64,000 nucleotides of DNA from Campylobacter sp. RM16187 (lineage in GTDB: Bacteria; Campylobacterota; Campylobacteria; Campylobacterales; Campylobacteraceae): NCBI RefSeq assembly GCF_025319965.1, contig NZ_CP012549.1, positions 620,001-684,000 of the forward strand, read 5' to 3'. Shown here piece by piece: positions 55,189 through 64,000 of this stretch. The first letter of the stretch is position 1. Each line of letters opens with the position of its first letter. A model generated the notes under the pieces. The model worked only from the letters and a program-made list of their open reading frames with translations. It was not told where the DNA came from and made no database searches. The position numbers and the translations under genes were made by a program.

Positions 55189-56639
55189 TACAGCTCCTTT
55201 GCAAGCGCGTTAAGATAGTATAAATTCATCCTTACTCCGGCTCCCGTTGCGCCTGATTGGTTATATCCCCAAGCTTTTTCGGTGTATGCAGGACCTGCGA
55301 TATCTTCGTGGATCCACTTATCTTTAAACTCTTCTTTTATAAATTTATCTAGGAAAATTCCTGCCGTGATAGCTCCTCCGTATCTGCTTGAAGCTATGTT
55401 GCTAACGTCTGCGATTTGGCTTTTTACAAGCTCTCTTAAGTGCCTGTTAAATTCTAAAACAGTGGCAAATTCGCCGCTTTTTGCACTTTTTGCTTTAAGC
55501 TCGCTCTTTAGCTCTTCGTTATTTCCCATTAGTCCTATCGTGTACTCGCCAAGGCCAACCACGCAAGCTCCCGTAAGAGTTGCCATATCTATTAAGATAT
55601 CAGGCTTTAGCTCTTGCGCCCAGCTTAAGCAGTCAGCCAGCACCAAGCGGCCCTCTGCGTCAGTGTTTCTTACTTCTATGCTTACTCCTGAGCGTGAGAT
55701 AAGTACGTCATCAGGTTTATAGGCGTTGCCTCCTATCATGTTTTCGGTTACTCCGCAAACCGCGTGAATTTCAAAAGGCAGCTCAAGCTCGCTAGCGCCC
55801 TTTATGATGCCAAGTGCAGCCGCAGCTCCGCTTTTATCGGCTTTCATCGTAAGCATATAATCAGCCGGCTTCAAGCTAAGTCCGCCGCTATCGTAAGTTA
55901 GACCCTTGCCTACAAATACGATCTTCTTTTTAGGCGATTTTGGTTTATACACTAGATGTATCAAGCGAGGCGGATGAACAGAAGCGCGATTTACAGCTAA
56001 AAACGCGTTCATATTCTCTTTTTTTAGGAATTTTTCATCGTAAATTTTGCATGTTACGTTTTTTAAATTTTTAGCCAAATTTTGTGCGTCTTCAGCCATT
56101 TTTAGCGGAGTGTAAATTTCAGGAATTTCATTTACGATATCTTTTGTGAAATTTGCCGCGCTTGCCATTATCTCACCGTGTTTTATGCCAAGTTCTGCCT
56201 TTGCGGTATCTACTTTTTTGCCTTCAAACTCTTCTGTGCTAAAGATTATCTCATTTAGCGTGTAGCTCTCTTTTTTCTCTTTGTATTTGTTAAACTCATA
56301 AGCTCCAAGCGCAAAGCCCTCAACCAAGCTTTGAAAGCTCATTTTGGCACATTCTGCTAAGTAGCTTGCAAGCTTGATTTTTTTTACATTTAGCCCTTTT
56401 AGGCAGTTATAAGCCTTTGCGGCTGCCAGTCTAAGCTCGTCAAATTCAAGCTTTGCTACAGGGATATAAAGCCTTGCGTTTTCTATGAGAAGTAGCGGAC
56501 TATCTCCTTTGTAGTTGCTAAATTTAAAGCTTTTTTCATCTTTTATAAATTTGTGTTTTAAATTTTTATCCACGACAAAGATCAGCTCCAAATCGGCTTT
56601 TATGGCATCTATTTTTTTATTGACTATACTAAATTGCAT
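55188..56639 (-). CDS. pepA: leucyl aminopeptidase PepA
   Basis: A 483-residue M17 metallo-aminopeptidase. Two-metal site residues fall in GKGLTYDSGGLSLKP at 244-258, MKADKSGAAA at 265-274 and NTDAEGRL at 325-332. It releases N-terminal residues from peptides in the cytoplasm, and in some bacteria the homologue also binds DNA. It overlaps the DedA gene by 11 bases. Confidence 0.94.
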   Translation of the reverse strand: MQFSIVNKKIDAIKADLELIFVVDKNLKHKFIKDEKSFKFSNYKGDSPLLLIENARLYIPVAKLEFDELRLAAAKAYNCLKGLNVKKIKLASYLAECAKMSFQSLVEGFALGAYEFNKYKEKKESYTLNEIIFSTEEFEGKKVDTAKAELGIKHGEIMASAANFTKDIVNEIPEIYTPLKMAEDAQNLAKNLKNVTCKIYDEKFLKKENMNAFLAVNRASVHPPRLIHLVYKPKSPKKKIVFVGKGLTYDSGGLSLKPADYMLTMKADKSGAAAALGIIKGASELELPFEIHAVCGVTENMIGGNAYKPDDVLISRSGVSIEVRNTDAEGRLVLADCLSWAQELKPDILIDMATLTGACVVGLGEYTIGLMGNNEELKSELKAKSAKSGEFATVLEFNRHLRELVKSQIADVSNIASSRYGGAITAGIFLDKFIKEEFKDKWIHEDIAGPAYTEKAWGYNQSGATGAGVRMNLYYLNALAKEL

Positions 56640-57225
56640 TACGTCTATTTTTCCTTTCGTTTAATATCTTGTTTTCTATCCTTTTAAATCCATACAAAAG
56701 CGCCCCAAGGAAGGTTGCAGCGATAGGTATTGCTATATACCAATGCTCTTTTGCCTTATCTAAAATATCTAGTATATGCTCTCCTAAAAAATATGCAGGG
56801 ATGATTGTTATCGCAGCCCAACACCATGCGCTTATTAAATTTATAAAAGCAAATTTTTTGGCATCATATCTTGTAAGTCCTATACTCATAGGTATTACAG
56901 TCCTAAGTCCGTACATATAGCGCTGAATAAAGATGATCGGCCATCCGTTTTTCTTAAGAAGCATATGGGCTATTGCGAATTTTCTTCTTTGGGAACGTAG
57001 TTTTTTGGATATAAAATTTTTATTATATCTCCCTATGTAAAAATAGACTTGATCTCCTGCAAATCCGCCAAGTCCTGCTATAAATATAGCAAGTCCCAAA
57101 TCCATCTGTCCCGTATGAGACATGATACCTCCCATTATAAGAGCCATCTCTCCTTCCATCATACACCATATAAAAAGTATAATATATCCGTATTTTGTAA
57201 GAAGATCTATAAAAAAAGCCTCCAT
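56629..57225 (-). CDS. dedA: DedA-family membrane protein
   Basis: A 198-residue VTT/DedA-type inner-membrane protein. The family block GLGGFAGDQVYFYIGRYNKNFI (about 50-72) and the RYMYGLRTVIPMSIGLTRYDAKKF segment with its conserved Arg and Gly are present, with about four hydrophobic segments. Recent work links the family to recycling of undecaprenyl phosphate or lipid flipping, and the exact lipid here is unknown. It follows apt by 1 base. Confidence 0.85.
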   Translation of the reverse strand: MEAFFIDLLTKYGYIILFIWCMMEGEMALIMGGIMSHTGQMDLGLAIFIAGLGGFAGDQVYFYIGRYNKNFISKKLRSQRRKFAIAHMLLKKNGWPIIFIQRYMYGLRTVIPMSIGLTRYDAKKFAFINLISAWCWAAITIIPAYFLGEHILDILDKAKEHWYIAIPIAATFLGALLYGFKRIENKILNERKNRRNAI

Positions 57226-57226
57226 A

Positions 57227-57775
57227 TTAGATCTCCAAAATACTATAAATTTTTGTAAGAGGTTTTAGATTCTCGCTTCCTTTAAGCTCTTTTAAATCTA
57301 TCAAAAAGCACGCTTCAACACACTTTGCGTCGGTTTGATTGATTAACTCAACCGAAGCTTTGGCCGTGCCGCCGGTGGCTATGAGATCATCTACCAAAAG
57401 CACTCTAGCATCCTTTTTATCGCCAAATGCATCTATGTGAATTTCTATCTCGTCAACTCCGTATTCAAGCGAGTATTTTTGCGAAATCGTTATATAAGGC
57501 AGCTTTTTAGGCTTTCTAATAGGCACAAAAGGTATCCTAAGTCTTGCCGCGAGAGCCGCCCCGAATATAAATCCGCGCGATTCTATACCTGCAATAAAGT
57601 CGATCTCAAAATCCTTATATCTCTCAAATAGATGATCCATTAAAAAGTTAAAAGCTTCGGTATTATTTAAAAGCGTAGTTATATCGCGAAAAACTATTCC
57701 GGGTTTTGGAAAATCCTTGATACAGCGGATTGAATCTAGTAAAAACTCTTTATCTTTTTGACTTAACTCTCTCAT
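57227..57775 (-). CDS. apt: adenine phosphoribosyltransferase Apt
   Basis: A 182-residue purine salvage enzyme making AMP from adenine and PRPP. The PRPP loop [13 protein letters not shown] spans 125-137, and [11 protein letters not shown] near 66-76 is the APT-type segment. Length is normal. It is in the minus-strand run with the DedA and pepA genes. Confidence 0.94.
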   Translation of the reverse strand: MRELSQKDKEFLLDSIRCIKDFPKPGIVFRDITTLLNNTEAFNFLMDHLFERYKDFEIDFIAGIESRGFIFGAALAARLRIPFVPIRKPKKLPYITISQKYSLEYGVDEIEIHIDAFGDKKDARVLLVDDLIATGGTAKASVELINQTDAKCVEACFLIDLKELKGSENLKPLTKIYSILEI

Positions 57776-57791
57776 GATTTGTCCTTAAAAT

Positions 57792-58124
57792 TTATAGTAA
57801 TGCCTCGATTTTACCCTCTAGCTCACGAATTCTCTGTCTTAGCTTGTCATTTTCTAAGCGGTATTGAGAATTTCTCGTGCGAAGGGCGTTTGCATCATTT
57901 TTTACCTTGCCGAGTTCCTCGGTTAGAATATCGATATTGCCTAGACTTCTTTGTAATTGAACTTGAAGCTTTCTGATAACAACTTCGGTATCCTGGAGAT
58001 TATCTTTCATAAAATCTTTAGTAGCTCTCTCTTTTTTAAGTAGGGTTTTGAAGTAAAATACCATTACAACTAAATATATGCAAATGCAGATTAAGAATGT
58101 AAGTATGAGCCAATCAGTTATCAT
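57792..58124 (-). CDS. membrane-anchored coiled-coil protein
   Basis: A 110-residue protein with one N-terminal membrane segment (about 5-27) and a heptad-rich coiled coil (about 45-108) facing the cytoplasm. The length and layout resemble ZapB-like or FtsB-like helpers, but no family assignment is possible. I recall a similar small gene between apt and rpiB in C. jejuni. It overlaps the rpiB stop by 4 bases. Confidence 0.75.
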   Translation of the reverse strand: MITDWLILTFLICICIYLVVMVFYFKTLLKKERATKDFMKDNLQDTEVVIRKLQVQLQRSLGNIDILTEELGKVKNDANALRTRNSQYRLENDKLRQRIRELEGKIEALL

Positions 58125-58573
58125 ATTTGCGCCCTGCAGCAGCCCAGCTTATCGACTCTTCTTAAGTGTCTTCCTCCCGCAAATTCGGATGAAAAGAATT
58201 TTTTTATCATCTCTTTTGCATCCTCTGGCTTTGTAGTTCTTGCACCAAAAGCGATTATATTTGCATCATTATGCTCTCTTGCCATAGATGCTGTGTATAT
58301 ATCGTGACATAGCGCACACCTAATGTGCTTGTGCCTGTTTGCGGCGATTGATATTCCAATACCTGTTCCGCAAATTAATATTCCATATTCGTTTTGGTTT
58401 TTTAAATTTTCCGCCATCAAGTTTGCAAAATCTGGATAATCTACGCTTACTTCGGAGCTGTTTGTACCAAGGTCTATAACTGTTAAATTTAAGGTTTTTA
58501 GAAATGTTTTTATCTCGTCTTTTAAATCAAATCCTGCGTGGTCGCTCGCTATAAAAATCTTTTCGATATTCAT
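58121..58573 (-). CDS. rpiB: ribose-5-phosphate isomerase B
   Basis: A 150-residue enzyme of the RpiB/LacA type interconverting ribose-5-phosphate and ribulose-5-phosphate. ASDHAGFDLK near 8-17 and CGTGIGISIAANRHKHIRCALC hold the active-site Cys and His. I chose the ATG at 58573, which gives a normal opening. A start at 58585 would add 4 residues. Neither has a good ribosome site. No promoter is evident upstream. Confidence 0.92.
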   Translation of the reverse strand: MNIEKIFIASDHAGFDLKDEIKTFLKTLNLTVIDLGTNSSEVSVDYPDFANLMAENLKNQNEYGILICGTGIGISIAANRHKHIRCALCHDIYTASMAREHNDANIIAFGARTTKPEDAKEMIKKFFSSEFAGGRHLRRVDKLGCCRAQI

Positions 58574-58675
58574 TAAGTAGTCCATAGGTTTATTAAATTT
58601 AGCAATTATATCAAAACTACTATTAAATAAAAATTTTCTAAATTTCGGTAATAAAAATTTGCGTTTTTTGTTTAA

Positions 58676-59320
58676 TTAAAGCGCAAATTTAACCATTTCA
58701 AGCGCATATCTTATAGGATAAAAAACATGGTCTTTAAGCGGTGAGGCTATGATGAGAATAAGTATTATCATTCCGTAACGTTGAAGACTAGAAAATAAAC
58801 TTGCGATTTTATGAAGATTTATGGATCTTAGTGAGTATTCTACAGCTTGAGAGCCATCAAGCGGAGGAATAGGGTATAGATTAAATAGCCCTAGTATTAA
58901 ATTTACGAGCATGAGCATAATTAAAAATTTTTGTAAATCCGCTTGAAAAATCCCGGTTTTTATCATAAAAAACGATATGGTCGCAAGAATAAAGTTATAT
59001 ATAATTCCTGCAAGAGATACTAATATCATTGCCTTATATCCACCGTTTCTAATAACCGTGTGAGCGTTTATAGGAACAGGCTTGGCCCATCCTATAACAA
59101 ATCCGGCGGTAATATATAGCAATCCAGGAAATATGATGGTTCCAAACGGATCAATGTGCTTGATAGGGTTTATGCTAAGGCGACCGAGATTTTTGGCTGT
59201 ATTGTCTTTAAATTTATAAGCGACCCACCCATGAGCTATCTCGTGTCCTACGATAGCTATGGTGAGCGCTATGACAAGAGTAACAATCTCTACGATATCG
59301 ATATTTTCAAATCCGCTCAA
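58676..59320 (-). CDS. site-2 protease family (M50) membrane protein
   Basis: A 214-residue intramembrane zinc protease. HExxH appears as VGHEIAHGW near 23-32, with the third ligand in YPIPPLDGSQ, the N-P-x-D-G-like motif, near 146-156. Four to five membrane segments are visible. No PDZ domain is present. Such proteases cleave membrane-embedded substrates in envelope signalling, and the target is unknown. It follows lepB by 6 bases on the same strand. Confidence 0.88.
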   Translation of the reverse strand: MSGFENIDIVEIVTLVIALTIAIVGHEIAHGWVAYKFKDNTAKNLGRLSINPIKHIDPFGTIIFPGLLYITAGFVIGWAKPVPINAHTVIRNGGYKAMILVSLAGIIYNFILATISFFMIKTGIFQADLQKFLIMLMLVNLILGLFNLYPIPPLDGSQAVEYSLRSINLHKIASLFSSLQRYGMIILILIIASPLKDHVFYPIRYALEMVKFAL

Positions 59321-59326
59321 ATCTTA

Positions 59327-60193
59327 TCACTCTATCTTGGTGCCGTCATCATGCCCTTCGCTCATAGCTTTTTGGGCATATATAGAATCGTTTTGGATGC
59401 TTTCTATCGATTTACCGATCCTATTCCATCTTATCTTGTACTCGTTATCCCAGCTAAAGTAGATGAACCAAGGCTTTCCGACAATATCTTTATAAGCAAC
59501 GCTTCCCCAAAAACGGCTATCGTTAGAGTGGTCTCTGTTGTCTCCTACCATGAAATACTCATCATCTGGAACCTTAAAATAAAATGCGTTAAACGGCAGG
59601 TCTTTTATCTTATCAAGTTCATTTACTATGACTGGCTGCATAGCGAATTTGCCAGCATTTAAATAATATAGCGCCTGCTCGAATAAATTTACCTTATCGT
59701 CATAGTAAATTCCTGGAAATTTATAAGGCTCTTTTACAAAGAGTTTTCCAGCTATTGTTATCAAGCTCTCTTTTGGATAATTTTCTTTGATAAATTCCTC
59801 TCCTTCTTTAGGGTGTAAAAATAGAGCCTTTTCTGTAAATATTACCTCATCTCCTCCGGTTGCAAAATTTCTCTTTACATAGTGAATTTTCTCATCGTGA
59901 GGATATCTAAAAACAACGATATCGCCTCGCTTTGGTCCGTCTCCGTTTATAATATGTCCGTTACCTCTAAAATCTGGTAAAATTTTAAGCTCTATCCATG
60001 GAATTCTGGGAGTAGGGATTCCGTAACTAAATTTTTTAACAAAGAGGTGATCGCCTATTAGGAGTGAATTTTTCATAGAACCTGACGGAATTACAAAAGC
60101 TTGAGCTATAAAAAATATGACAAGCAGGACAATTACTACAGTGCCTGTCCAGCTGTTTGAGAAGTCTAAAAATTTATTAAATGCTTTTTTCAA
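59327..60193 (-). CDS. lepB: signal peptidase I LepB
   Basis: A 288-residue membrane serine protease that removes Sec signal peptides. An N-terminal anchor (about 17-33) is followed by the catalytic Ser39 in PSGSM and the Lys base at 107 in HYVKR, then the box E GDNRDHSNDSRFWG. It lies 3 bases after folD and before the M50 protease gene on the minus strand, so three genes probably form one transcript. Confidence 0.93.
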   Translation of the reverse strand: MKKAFNKFLDFSNSWTGTVVIVLLVIFFIAQAFVIPSGSMKNSLLIGDHLFVKKFSYGIPTPRIPWIELKILPDFRGNGHIINGDGPKRGDIVVFRYPHDEKIHYVKRNFATGGDEVIFTEKALFLHPKEGEEFIKENYPKESLITIAGKLFVKEPYKFPGIYYDDKVNLFEQALYYLNAGKFAMQPVIVNELDKIKDLPFNAFYFKVPDDEYFMVGDNRDHSNDSRFWGSVAYKDIVGKPWFIYFSWDNEYKIRWNRIGKSIESIQNDSIYAQKAMSEGHDDGTKIE

Positions 60194-60196
60194 AAT

Positions 60197-61045
60197 TTAC
60201 GCCTTTGCTCTATTTTTGGCTGATTTTATCGTATTTGCAAGTAGCATTGCAATTGTCATAGGACCAACTCCTCCAGGAACCGGTGTGATATAAGAGCATT
60301 TTGGCGCTACAGAGTCAAAATCAACATCTCCTACAAGTCTTCCGTCTTCGAGTCTGTTTATGCCTACATCTATGATTATTGCATCATCTTTTACCATATC
60401 GGCTGTTAGAAAAAACGGCTTTCCTATCGCGGCTACGATGATATCGGAGTTTAGGCAAATTTCTTTTAAATTTTTAGTCTTGCTATGAGTTACAGTTACT
60501 GTAGCATCGGCATTTAGCATTAAATTTGCCATTGGTTTTCCGACAATGTTGCTTCTGCCGATTACGCAGACATTTTTGCCTTTTACATCTATTTTGTACT
60601 CTTTTAAAATTTCCATTATGCCAAGTGGGGTGCAAGGCACGAATCCGTCAAGACCGCTTGCTAATTTGCCGACATTTATCGCATGAAATCCATCTACGTC
60701 CTTGCTAGCTTTTATAGCCTCTAAAATGCGAGATGTGTTGATGTGCTTTGGAAGCGGGAGTTGGACTAAAATCCCGTCTACGCTATCGTCTAAATTTAAA
60801 AGATCTATTAGTGCTAAAAGCTCGCTTTGGGTTGTTTGTTCGGGTAGTCTGTGCATGATGGATTTGATCTCGCAAGCGTGGCAGGCTTTTTCTTTTGAGG
60901 CGACGTATGTCTGGCTTGCCTTGTCCTCGCCGACTAGTATCACCGCAAGAGCAGGCTCAACGCCTAAATTTTTAAGCTTCACGGCTTCGTTTTTAACTCT
61001 TTCTTTCATCTTTGCGCTTACGGCTTTTCCGTCTAGTAAAATCAT
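60197..61045 (-). CDS. folD: methylenetetrahydrofolate dehydrogenase/cyclohydrolase FolD
   Basis: A 282-residue bifunctional enzyme of one-carbon metabolism, NADP-dependent. Family motifs are QTYVASKEKAC near 44-54, LVQLPLPKHI near 95-104, VIGRSNIVGKPMA near 157-169 and PVPGGVGPMTIAMLL near 255-269. It is divergent from the cytochrome c gene and heads the folD-lepB-M50 run. Confidence 0.95.
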   Translation of the reverse strand: MILLDGKAVSAKMKERVKNEAVKLKNLGVEPALAVILVGEDKASQTYVASKEKACHACEIKSIMHRLPEQTTQSELLALIDLLNLDDSVDGILVQLPLPKHINTSRILEAIKASKDVDGFHAINVGKLASGLDGFVPCTPLGIMEILKEYKIDVKGKNVCVIGRSNIVGKPMANLMLNADATVTVTHSKTKNLKEICLNSDIIVAAIGKPFFLTADMVKDDAIIIDVGINRLEDGRLVGDVDFDSVAPKCSYITPVPGGVGPMTIAMLLANTIKSAKNRAKA

Positions 61046-61128
61046 AAATTTGTCCTTTATGCTGTTTTAATCACAAAGAGTGTATCATAACTAATTTTAT
61101 ATTAAATTTACGAAAAACGAAAGAATTT

Positions 61129-61494
61129 ATGAGAAAATTGGCCCTTTTTTCTTTGCTTTTTAGCTATCTTTTTGCAAGTGATTTTATAACCAAAACAGAA
61201 TACGCCAAGATGCTTTATTCAAACCCTAGAGGAATAGGATGCGATAAGTGTCACGGTAAAAAGGGCGAGGGGGCTTTGATAGCTAAATTTAGACGCTTTG
61301 ATAAAAAATTAAATAAAGTAATAGATGATGAGCTTAGAGCCCCAAGAATAAATGATCTAGACTTTTGGACATTTCAAAAGGCCGTAGTAAGCCCTAAAGG
61401 AATGATGCCAACATACTTTTTAACCGATGAAGAGATGGTTTTACTCTACGAATATGTAATAAATTTTAATAAGGATAAGAAAGATGAGAAATAG
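61129..61494 (+). CDS. monohaem periplasmic cytochrome c
   Basis: A 121-residue protein with a signal peptide (1-17) and one CxxCH site at 38-42 (CDKCH), followed by [10 protein letters not shown] methionine cluster near 93-95 (KGMMPTYFL) can supply the distal ligand. It resembles class I cytochrome c. The electron partner is unknown. It overlaps hemL by 11 bases, pairing a haem protein with a haem-synthesis gene. I recall the same adjacency in C. jejuni. Confidence 0.85.
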   Translation: MRKLALFSLLFSYLFASDFITKTEYAKMLYSNPRGIGCDKCHGKKGEGALIAKFRRFDKKLNKVIDDELRAPRINDLDFWTFQKAVVSPKGMMPTYFLTDEEMVLLYEYVINFNKDKKDEK

Positions 61495-62770
61495 TGAAGC
61501 TTTTGTTGAGGCTAAAAAATATATCCCGGGAGGTGTAAATTCGCCTGTTCGTGCTTTTGGTAGCGTTGGTTCCGAACCATTTATAGTATCAAGAGGTGAG
61601 GGTGCTTATCTAATAGATATTGAGGGTAATAGATATCTTGACTTCATCCAAAGCTGGGGGCCGCTTATATTTGGACACTGCGATAAGGATATAGAAAATG
61701 CCGTTATTGAGACTGCCAAAAAAGGTCTTAGCTTTGGAGCTCCGACCGAGCTTGAGACAAAGCTAGCTAAGCTTATTTGCGATGAGTTTGAAAACGTAGA
61801 AAAAATTCGCTTTGTAAGCTCAGGCACCGAAGCTACAATGAGTGCTATTAGAGTTGCTAGAGGATACTCTAAAAAGGATGGACTTATAAAATTTGAAGGC
61901 TGCTATCACGGACATAGTGATGCGCTTTTGGTAAAGGCTGGAAGTGGGGCTACGACTTACGGTAATGCTTCAAGTTCAGGAGTGCCTGAAGATGTCGTAA
62001 AAAACACATATTTGGCTAAATATAACGACATAAAAAGTGTTGAAAATATCTTTAAAAGCGGAGCTAAGATAGGAGCAGTTATAATCGAGCCAATAGCTGG
62101 AAATATGGGACTGGTGCCTGCTTGCAATGAGTTTTTAAAAGGTCTTAGAAGGCTTTGCGATGAGTATAAAGCAGTTTTAATCTTTGATGAGGTAATGAGT
62201 GGATTTAGAGCTAGCAAAAAGGGTTCTTTTGAATTTAATCACATCTTAGCCGATATGGTTACCTTTGGTAAGGTTATAGGTGGGGGCATGAGTGCCGCGG
62301 CATTTGGCGGAAGAGCTAAGATAATGGACTGTTTAAGTCCTGATGGAAGCGTATATCAGGCTGGAACTCTAAGCGGAAATCCTGTGGCTATGGCTGCTGG
62401 TATAGCCTCTGTTAGCAAGATATATAATGACTCTACCATATACAAAAAGCTTGAAAATTTAGCCAATATGCTTATGAGAGGATTTAAAAAAGCTGCCGAT
62501 GATAACGGGTTTAAAATGCAAATTTGCGTTCGCGGCTCTATGTTTGGATTCTTTTTTAATAAATTTGAAGTAAAAAACTATGACGATGCGCTAAAGAGCG
62601 ATACCGCTCTTTATGCTAAATTTCATAAAAAGATGCTTGAAAAAGGAGTTTATTTAGCTCCTAGTCAGTTTGAAACAGGCTTTATATGCACTGTAATGAG
62701 CGAAGAAAATATAAAATTCGCCGTAAAAGCCGCAGAGGAATCTTTGCGCGAGATAAAAAACAATGGCTAA
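61484..62770 (+). CDS. hemL: glutamate-1-semialdehyde aminotransferase HemL
   Basis: A 428-residue PLP enzyme giving 5-aminolevulinate for haem synthesis. The PLP lysine is Lys263 in FGKVIGGG, with GPLIFGH, the [10 protein letters not shown] phosphate-binding segment near 112-121 and DEVMSGFR near 235-242. It overlaps the AtpI-like gene by 8 bases. Confidence 0.95.
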   Translation: MRNSEAFVEAKKYIPGGVNSPVRAFGSVGSEPFIVSRGEGAYLIDIEGNRYLDFIQSWGPLIFGHCDKDIENAVIETAKKGLSFGAPTELETKLAKLICDEFENVEKIRFVSSGTEATMSAIRVARGYSKKDGLIKFEGCYHGHSDALLVKAGSGATTYGNASSSGVPEDVVKNTYLAKYNDIKSVENIFKSGAKIGAVIIEPIAGNMGLVPACNEFLKGLRRLCDEYKAVLIFDEVMSGFRASKKGSFEFNHILADMVTFGKVIGGGMSAAAFGGRAKIMDCLSPDGSVYQAGTLSGNPVAMAAGIASVSKIYNDSTIYKKLENLANMLMRGFKKAADDNGFKMQICVRGSMFGFFFNKFEVKNYDDALKSDTALYAKFHKKMLEKGVYLAPSQFETGFICTVMSEENIKFAVKAAEESLREIKNNG

Positions 62771-63050
62771 ACTAAATTTTGGCGAGATCGTAAAAGGTGC
62801 AGAGCAGCTAAGTCTTGGTATATCTATGGTGGTTGCAGTTGCCATAGGAACCGGACTTGGGTTTTGGATAATGAAGCAGACGGGTTGGACTTGGGCACTG
62901 TTTGTTGGTATGGCTTTTGGTATCGCAGCAGCCATTTTAAATGTCAAAAAGGCTTATAACAGAGTTAAAAAGAGTATGGACGAGCTTAAAGATGAGACAA
63001 AATTTAAGCCTGTGCCATACGATGAGGATGATGAAGAGGAAGACAAATAG
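62763..63050 (+). CDS. AtpI/AtpZ-like membrane protein
   Basis: A 95-residue protein with two hydrophobic segments (about 19-37 and 42-62) and a short acidic tail ([11 protein letters not shown]). [19 protein letters not shown] matches the AtpI/AtpZ group thought to help assemble the F-type ATP synthase c-ring, although no atp genes are in the window. It shares ends with hemL (8-base overlap) and the next gene (1-base overlap). Confidence 0.75.
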   Translation: MAKLNFGEIVKGAEQLSLGISMVVAVAIGTGLGFWIMKQTGWTWALFVGMAFGIAAAILNVKKAYNRVKKSMDELKDETKFKPVPYDEDDEEEDK

Positions 63051-63607
63051 TGTCTGTGGCTAGAAGGCTTTTAGCTATTTACGGTATTTTTGAAATTTTG
63101 CTTTTAGCAAGCTCTTTTTTTATGGGCAAAAGCTGGTTTTATAGTACTCAAGTAGCGTTTTTTGGTTCTCTTTTAATCTTGTTTGCGACATTTAAATCGT
63201 ATCAAAGACGTGTTCTTTCAAGAGTTGAGAACGAGAAATTTATCTTAGACGATGACTATTATGATGAAGATGATGGTAACGAATGGGGTGAAAATTTTAC
63301 CAAACACACAGACGATGGTAAAAAAATCATTAAAAAAGATAGCAAAATAGAGAACCTTGCTGAACAAGAGCTTGATCCTAAGGAAATTTTAAAAAGAGAA
63401 AAAGAAGCTATGAAAAAGATTCCTAAATTTGCAAATTTGCATACCGCTTTTGTGCCTTTTAGGCTTATTACTTATGCTGTTTTGGCTCTTGGATTTTTAG
63501 CTTTAAATAGACAGGGAAATTTAAATATCATAGCATTTTTAATAGCTCTTGGAATTATGCCCATAGGAGCTTTAGTTTATGGAGTAATGAGTCGTGCAGA
63601 CAAGTAG
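63050..63607 (+). CDS. membrane protein, function unknown
   Basis: A 185-residue protein with two N-terminal membrane segments (about 8-26 and 30-47), a central acidic cytoplasmic region (about 62-120, with DDDYYDEDDGNEW) and two C-terminal segments (about 138-153 and 158-178). No motif is recognised. It starts with GTG, one base from the previous stop, and overlaps the transporter by 14 bases. Confidence 0.7.
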   Translation: MSVARRLLAIYGIFEILLLASSFFMGKSWFYSTQVAFFGSLLILFATFKSYQRRVLSRVENEKFILDDDYYDEDDGNEWGENFTKHTDDGKKIIKKDSKIENLAEQELDPKEILKREKEAMKKIPKFANLHTAFVPFRLITYAVLALGFLALNRQGNLNIIAFLIALGIMPIGALVYGVMSRADK

Positions 63608-64000
63608 TAAAAGAACGATAAAGGCGATGATCCCGCTATTTTTCGGGATAGCGCTTCTTTTTGTAGGAAATGGACTTGTAGTAAGCTCGGCTGGAATTGA
63701 GCTTAAAAAAATGGGCGCTGGTGAGCTTGAAACCGGACTTGTAATATCAGTGTTTTTTGTAGGCGCCATGCTTAGCACTATAATATCACACAAAATCGTA
63801 TCAAAAGTAGGGCATATTAGAAGTTTTGCCATATTTTCATCGATATTTGGCGTCTGTGCTATGTTTCATGATTTAAGCCAGAATTTATATCTATGGGCGC
63901 TTCTTAGAGGCGGTCTTGGATTTTGTTATTACTCTATTTTGATGATAGCTGAAAGCTGGCTGAATACTAGAGCTAAGGATCAGATAAGATCGCGTGTTTT
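63594..64000 (+). CDS. MFS transporter, N-terminal part (runs off the window)
   Basis: An open frame from the GTG at 63594 to the window end, 135 codons with no stop. It begins QTSSKRTIKAMIPLFFGIALLF and shows four membrane segments, LRGGLGFCYYS, and AESWLNTR, the pattern of YcaD-like major facilitator proteins. The substrate is unknown. The rest of the gene lies beyond 64000. Confidence 0.75.
   Translation, partial: MQTSSKRTIKAMIPLFFGIALLFVGNGLVVSSAGIELKKMGAGELETGLVISVFFVGAMLSTIISHKIVSKVGHIRSFAIFSSIFGVCAMFHDLSQNLYLWALLRGGLGFCYYSILMIAESWLNTRAKDQIRSRV

Overview
The window is a stretch of chromosome from a Campylobacter species (Campylobacterota, formerly epsilonproteobacteria). The evidence is the moderate-to-low GC, the very tight packing, frequent TTG and GTG starts, and gene order. 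Several blocks match neighbour relationships I recall from C. jejuni, without having checked them: rodA / pseudouridine synthase-flpA-trmB-ftsE-ftsX-envC-pyrH-rpoZ-spoT-tyrS-NMO-amiA; ppa-adk-aspS-nadK-recN-cbrR-tatD-mltD-rlpA-kdsC-lptC-lptA-ysxC-mrdA; metG-fbp-mobB-slt-yggT-gltX; psd; ychF-pepA-dedA-apt-rpiB; lepB-folD-hemL. The multihaem genes at 48.4-50.4 kb suggest one of the hydrogen- and formate-using, nitrogen-respiring campylobacters rather than C. jejuni itself. I do not name a species.

Layout. 1-0.6 kb holds the decayed 3' end of an aldehyde dehydrogenase gene. 0.6-4.6 kb is a metal-uptake module: a TonB-dependent receptor and a DUF4198 periplasmic protein, divergent from an AraC regulator, with a Fur-like palindrome between them. 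4.6-6.0 kb holds a PhnA-type protein and rodA. 6.0-20.9 kb is a nearly gapless plus-strand run of cell-division, translation and stringent-response genes. It includes ftsEX, an EnvC-like activator with a degenerate LytM domain, and the AmiA amidase. 21-25 kb is a minus-strand block (ppa, ygiW-like, adk, aspS). 25-37 kb is plus strand: NAD kinase, RecN, a REC-REC-GGDEF regulator, lytic transglycosylases, hisB, the Kdo/LPS transport genes kdsC-lptC-lptA, ysxC, and the mreD-like and PBP2 genes. 37-47 kb holds ybeY, queC, lipoproteins, a Mur-ligase-like protein without an ATP site, metG, fbp, mobB, slt, yggT and gltX.

47.3-50.4 kb is the most distinctive part. It contains mscL, a cysteine-free Crp/Fnr-family regulator, and a two-gene operon for a tetrahaem NrfH/NapC-type quinol dehydrogenase and an octahaem cytochrome of the epsilon hydroxylamine-oxidoreductase (Hao) family. 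The promoter carries an almost perfect FNR-type site placed at -41.5 from the predicted start. The regulator next door carries the E-x-x-S-R recognition-helix signature known to read that half-site, so gene, site and operon form a coherent predicted circuit for nitrite, hydroxylamine or NO metabolism.

50.5-64 kb is housekeeping: a membrane metallophosphoesterase, psd, an AlkC-like protein, ychF, pepA, DedA, apt, rpiB, an M50 protease, lepB, folD, a cytochrome c, hemL, an AtpI-like protein, and a truncated MFS transporter at the window edge. I found no rRNA, tRNA, CRISPR, insertion sequence or prophage.
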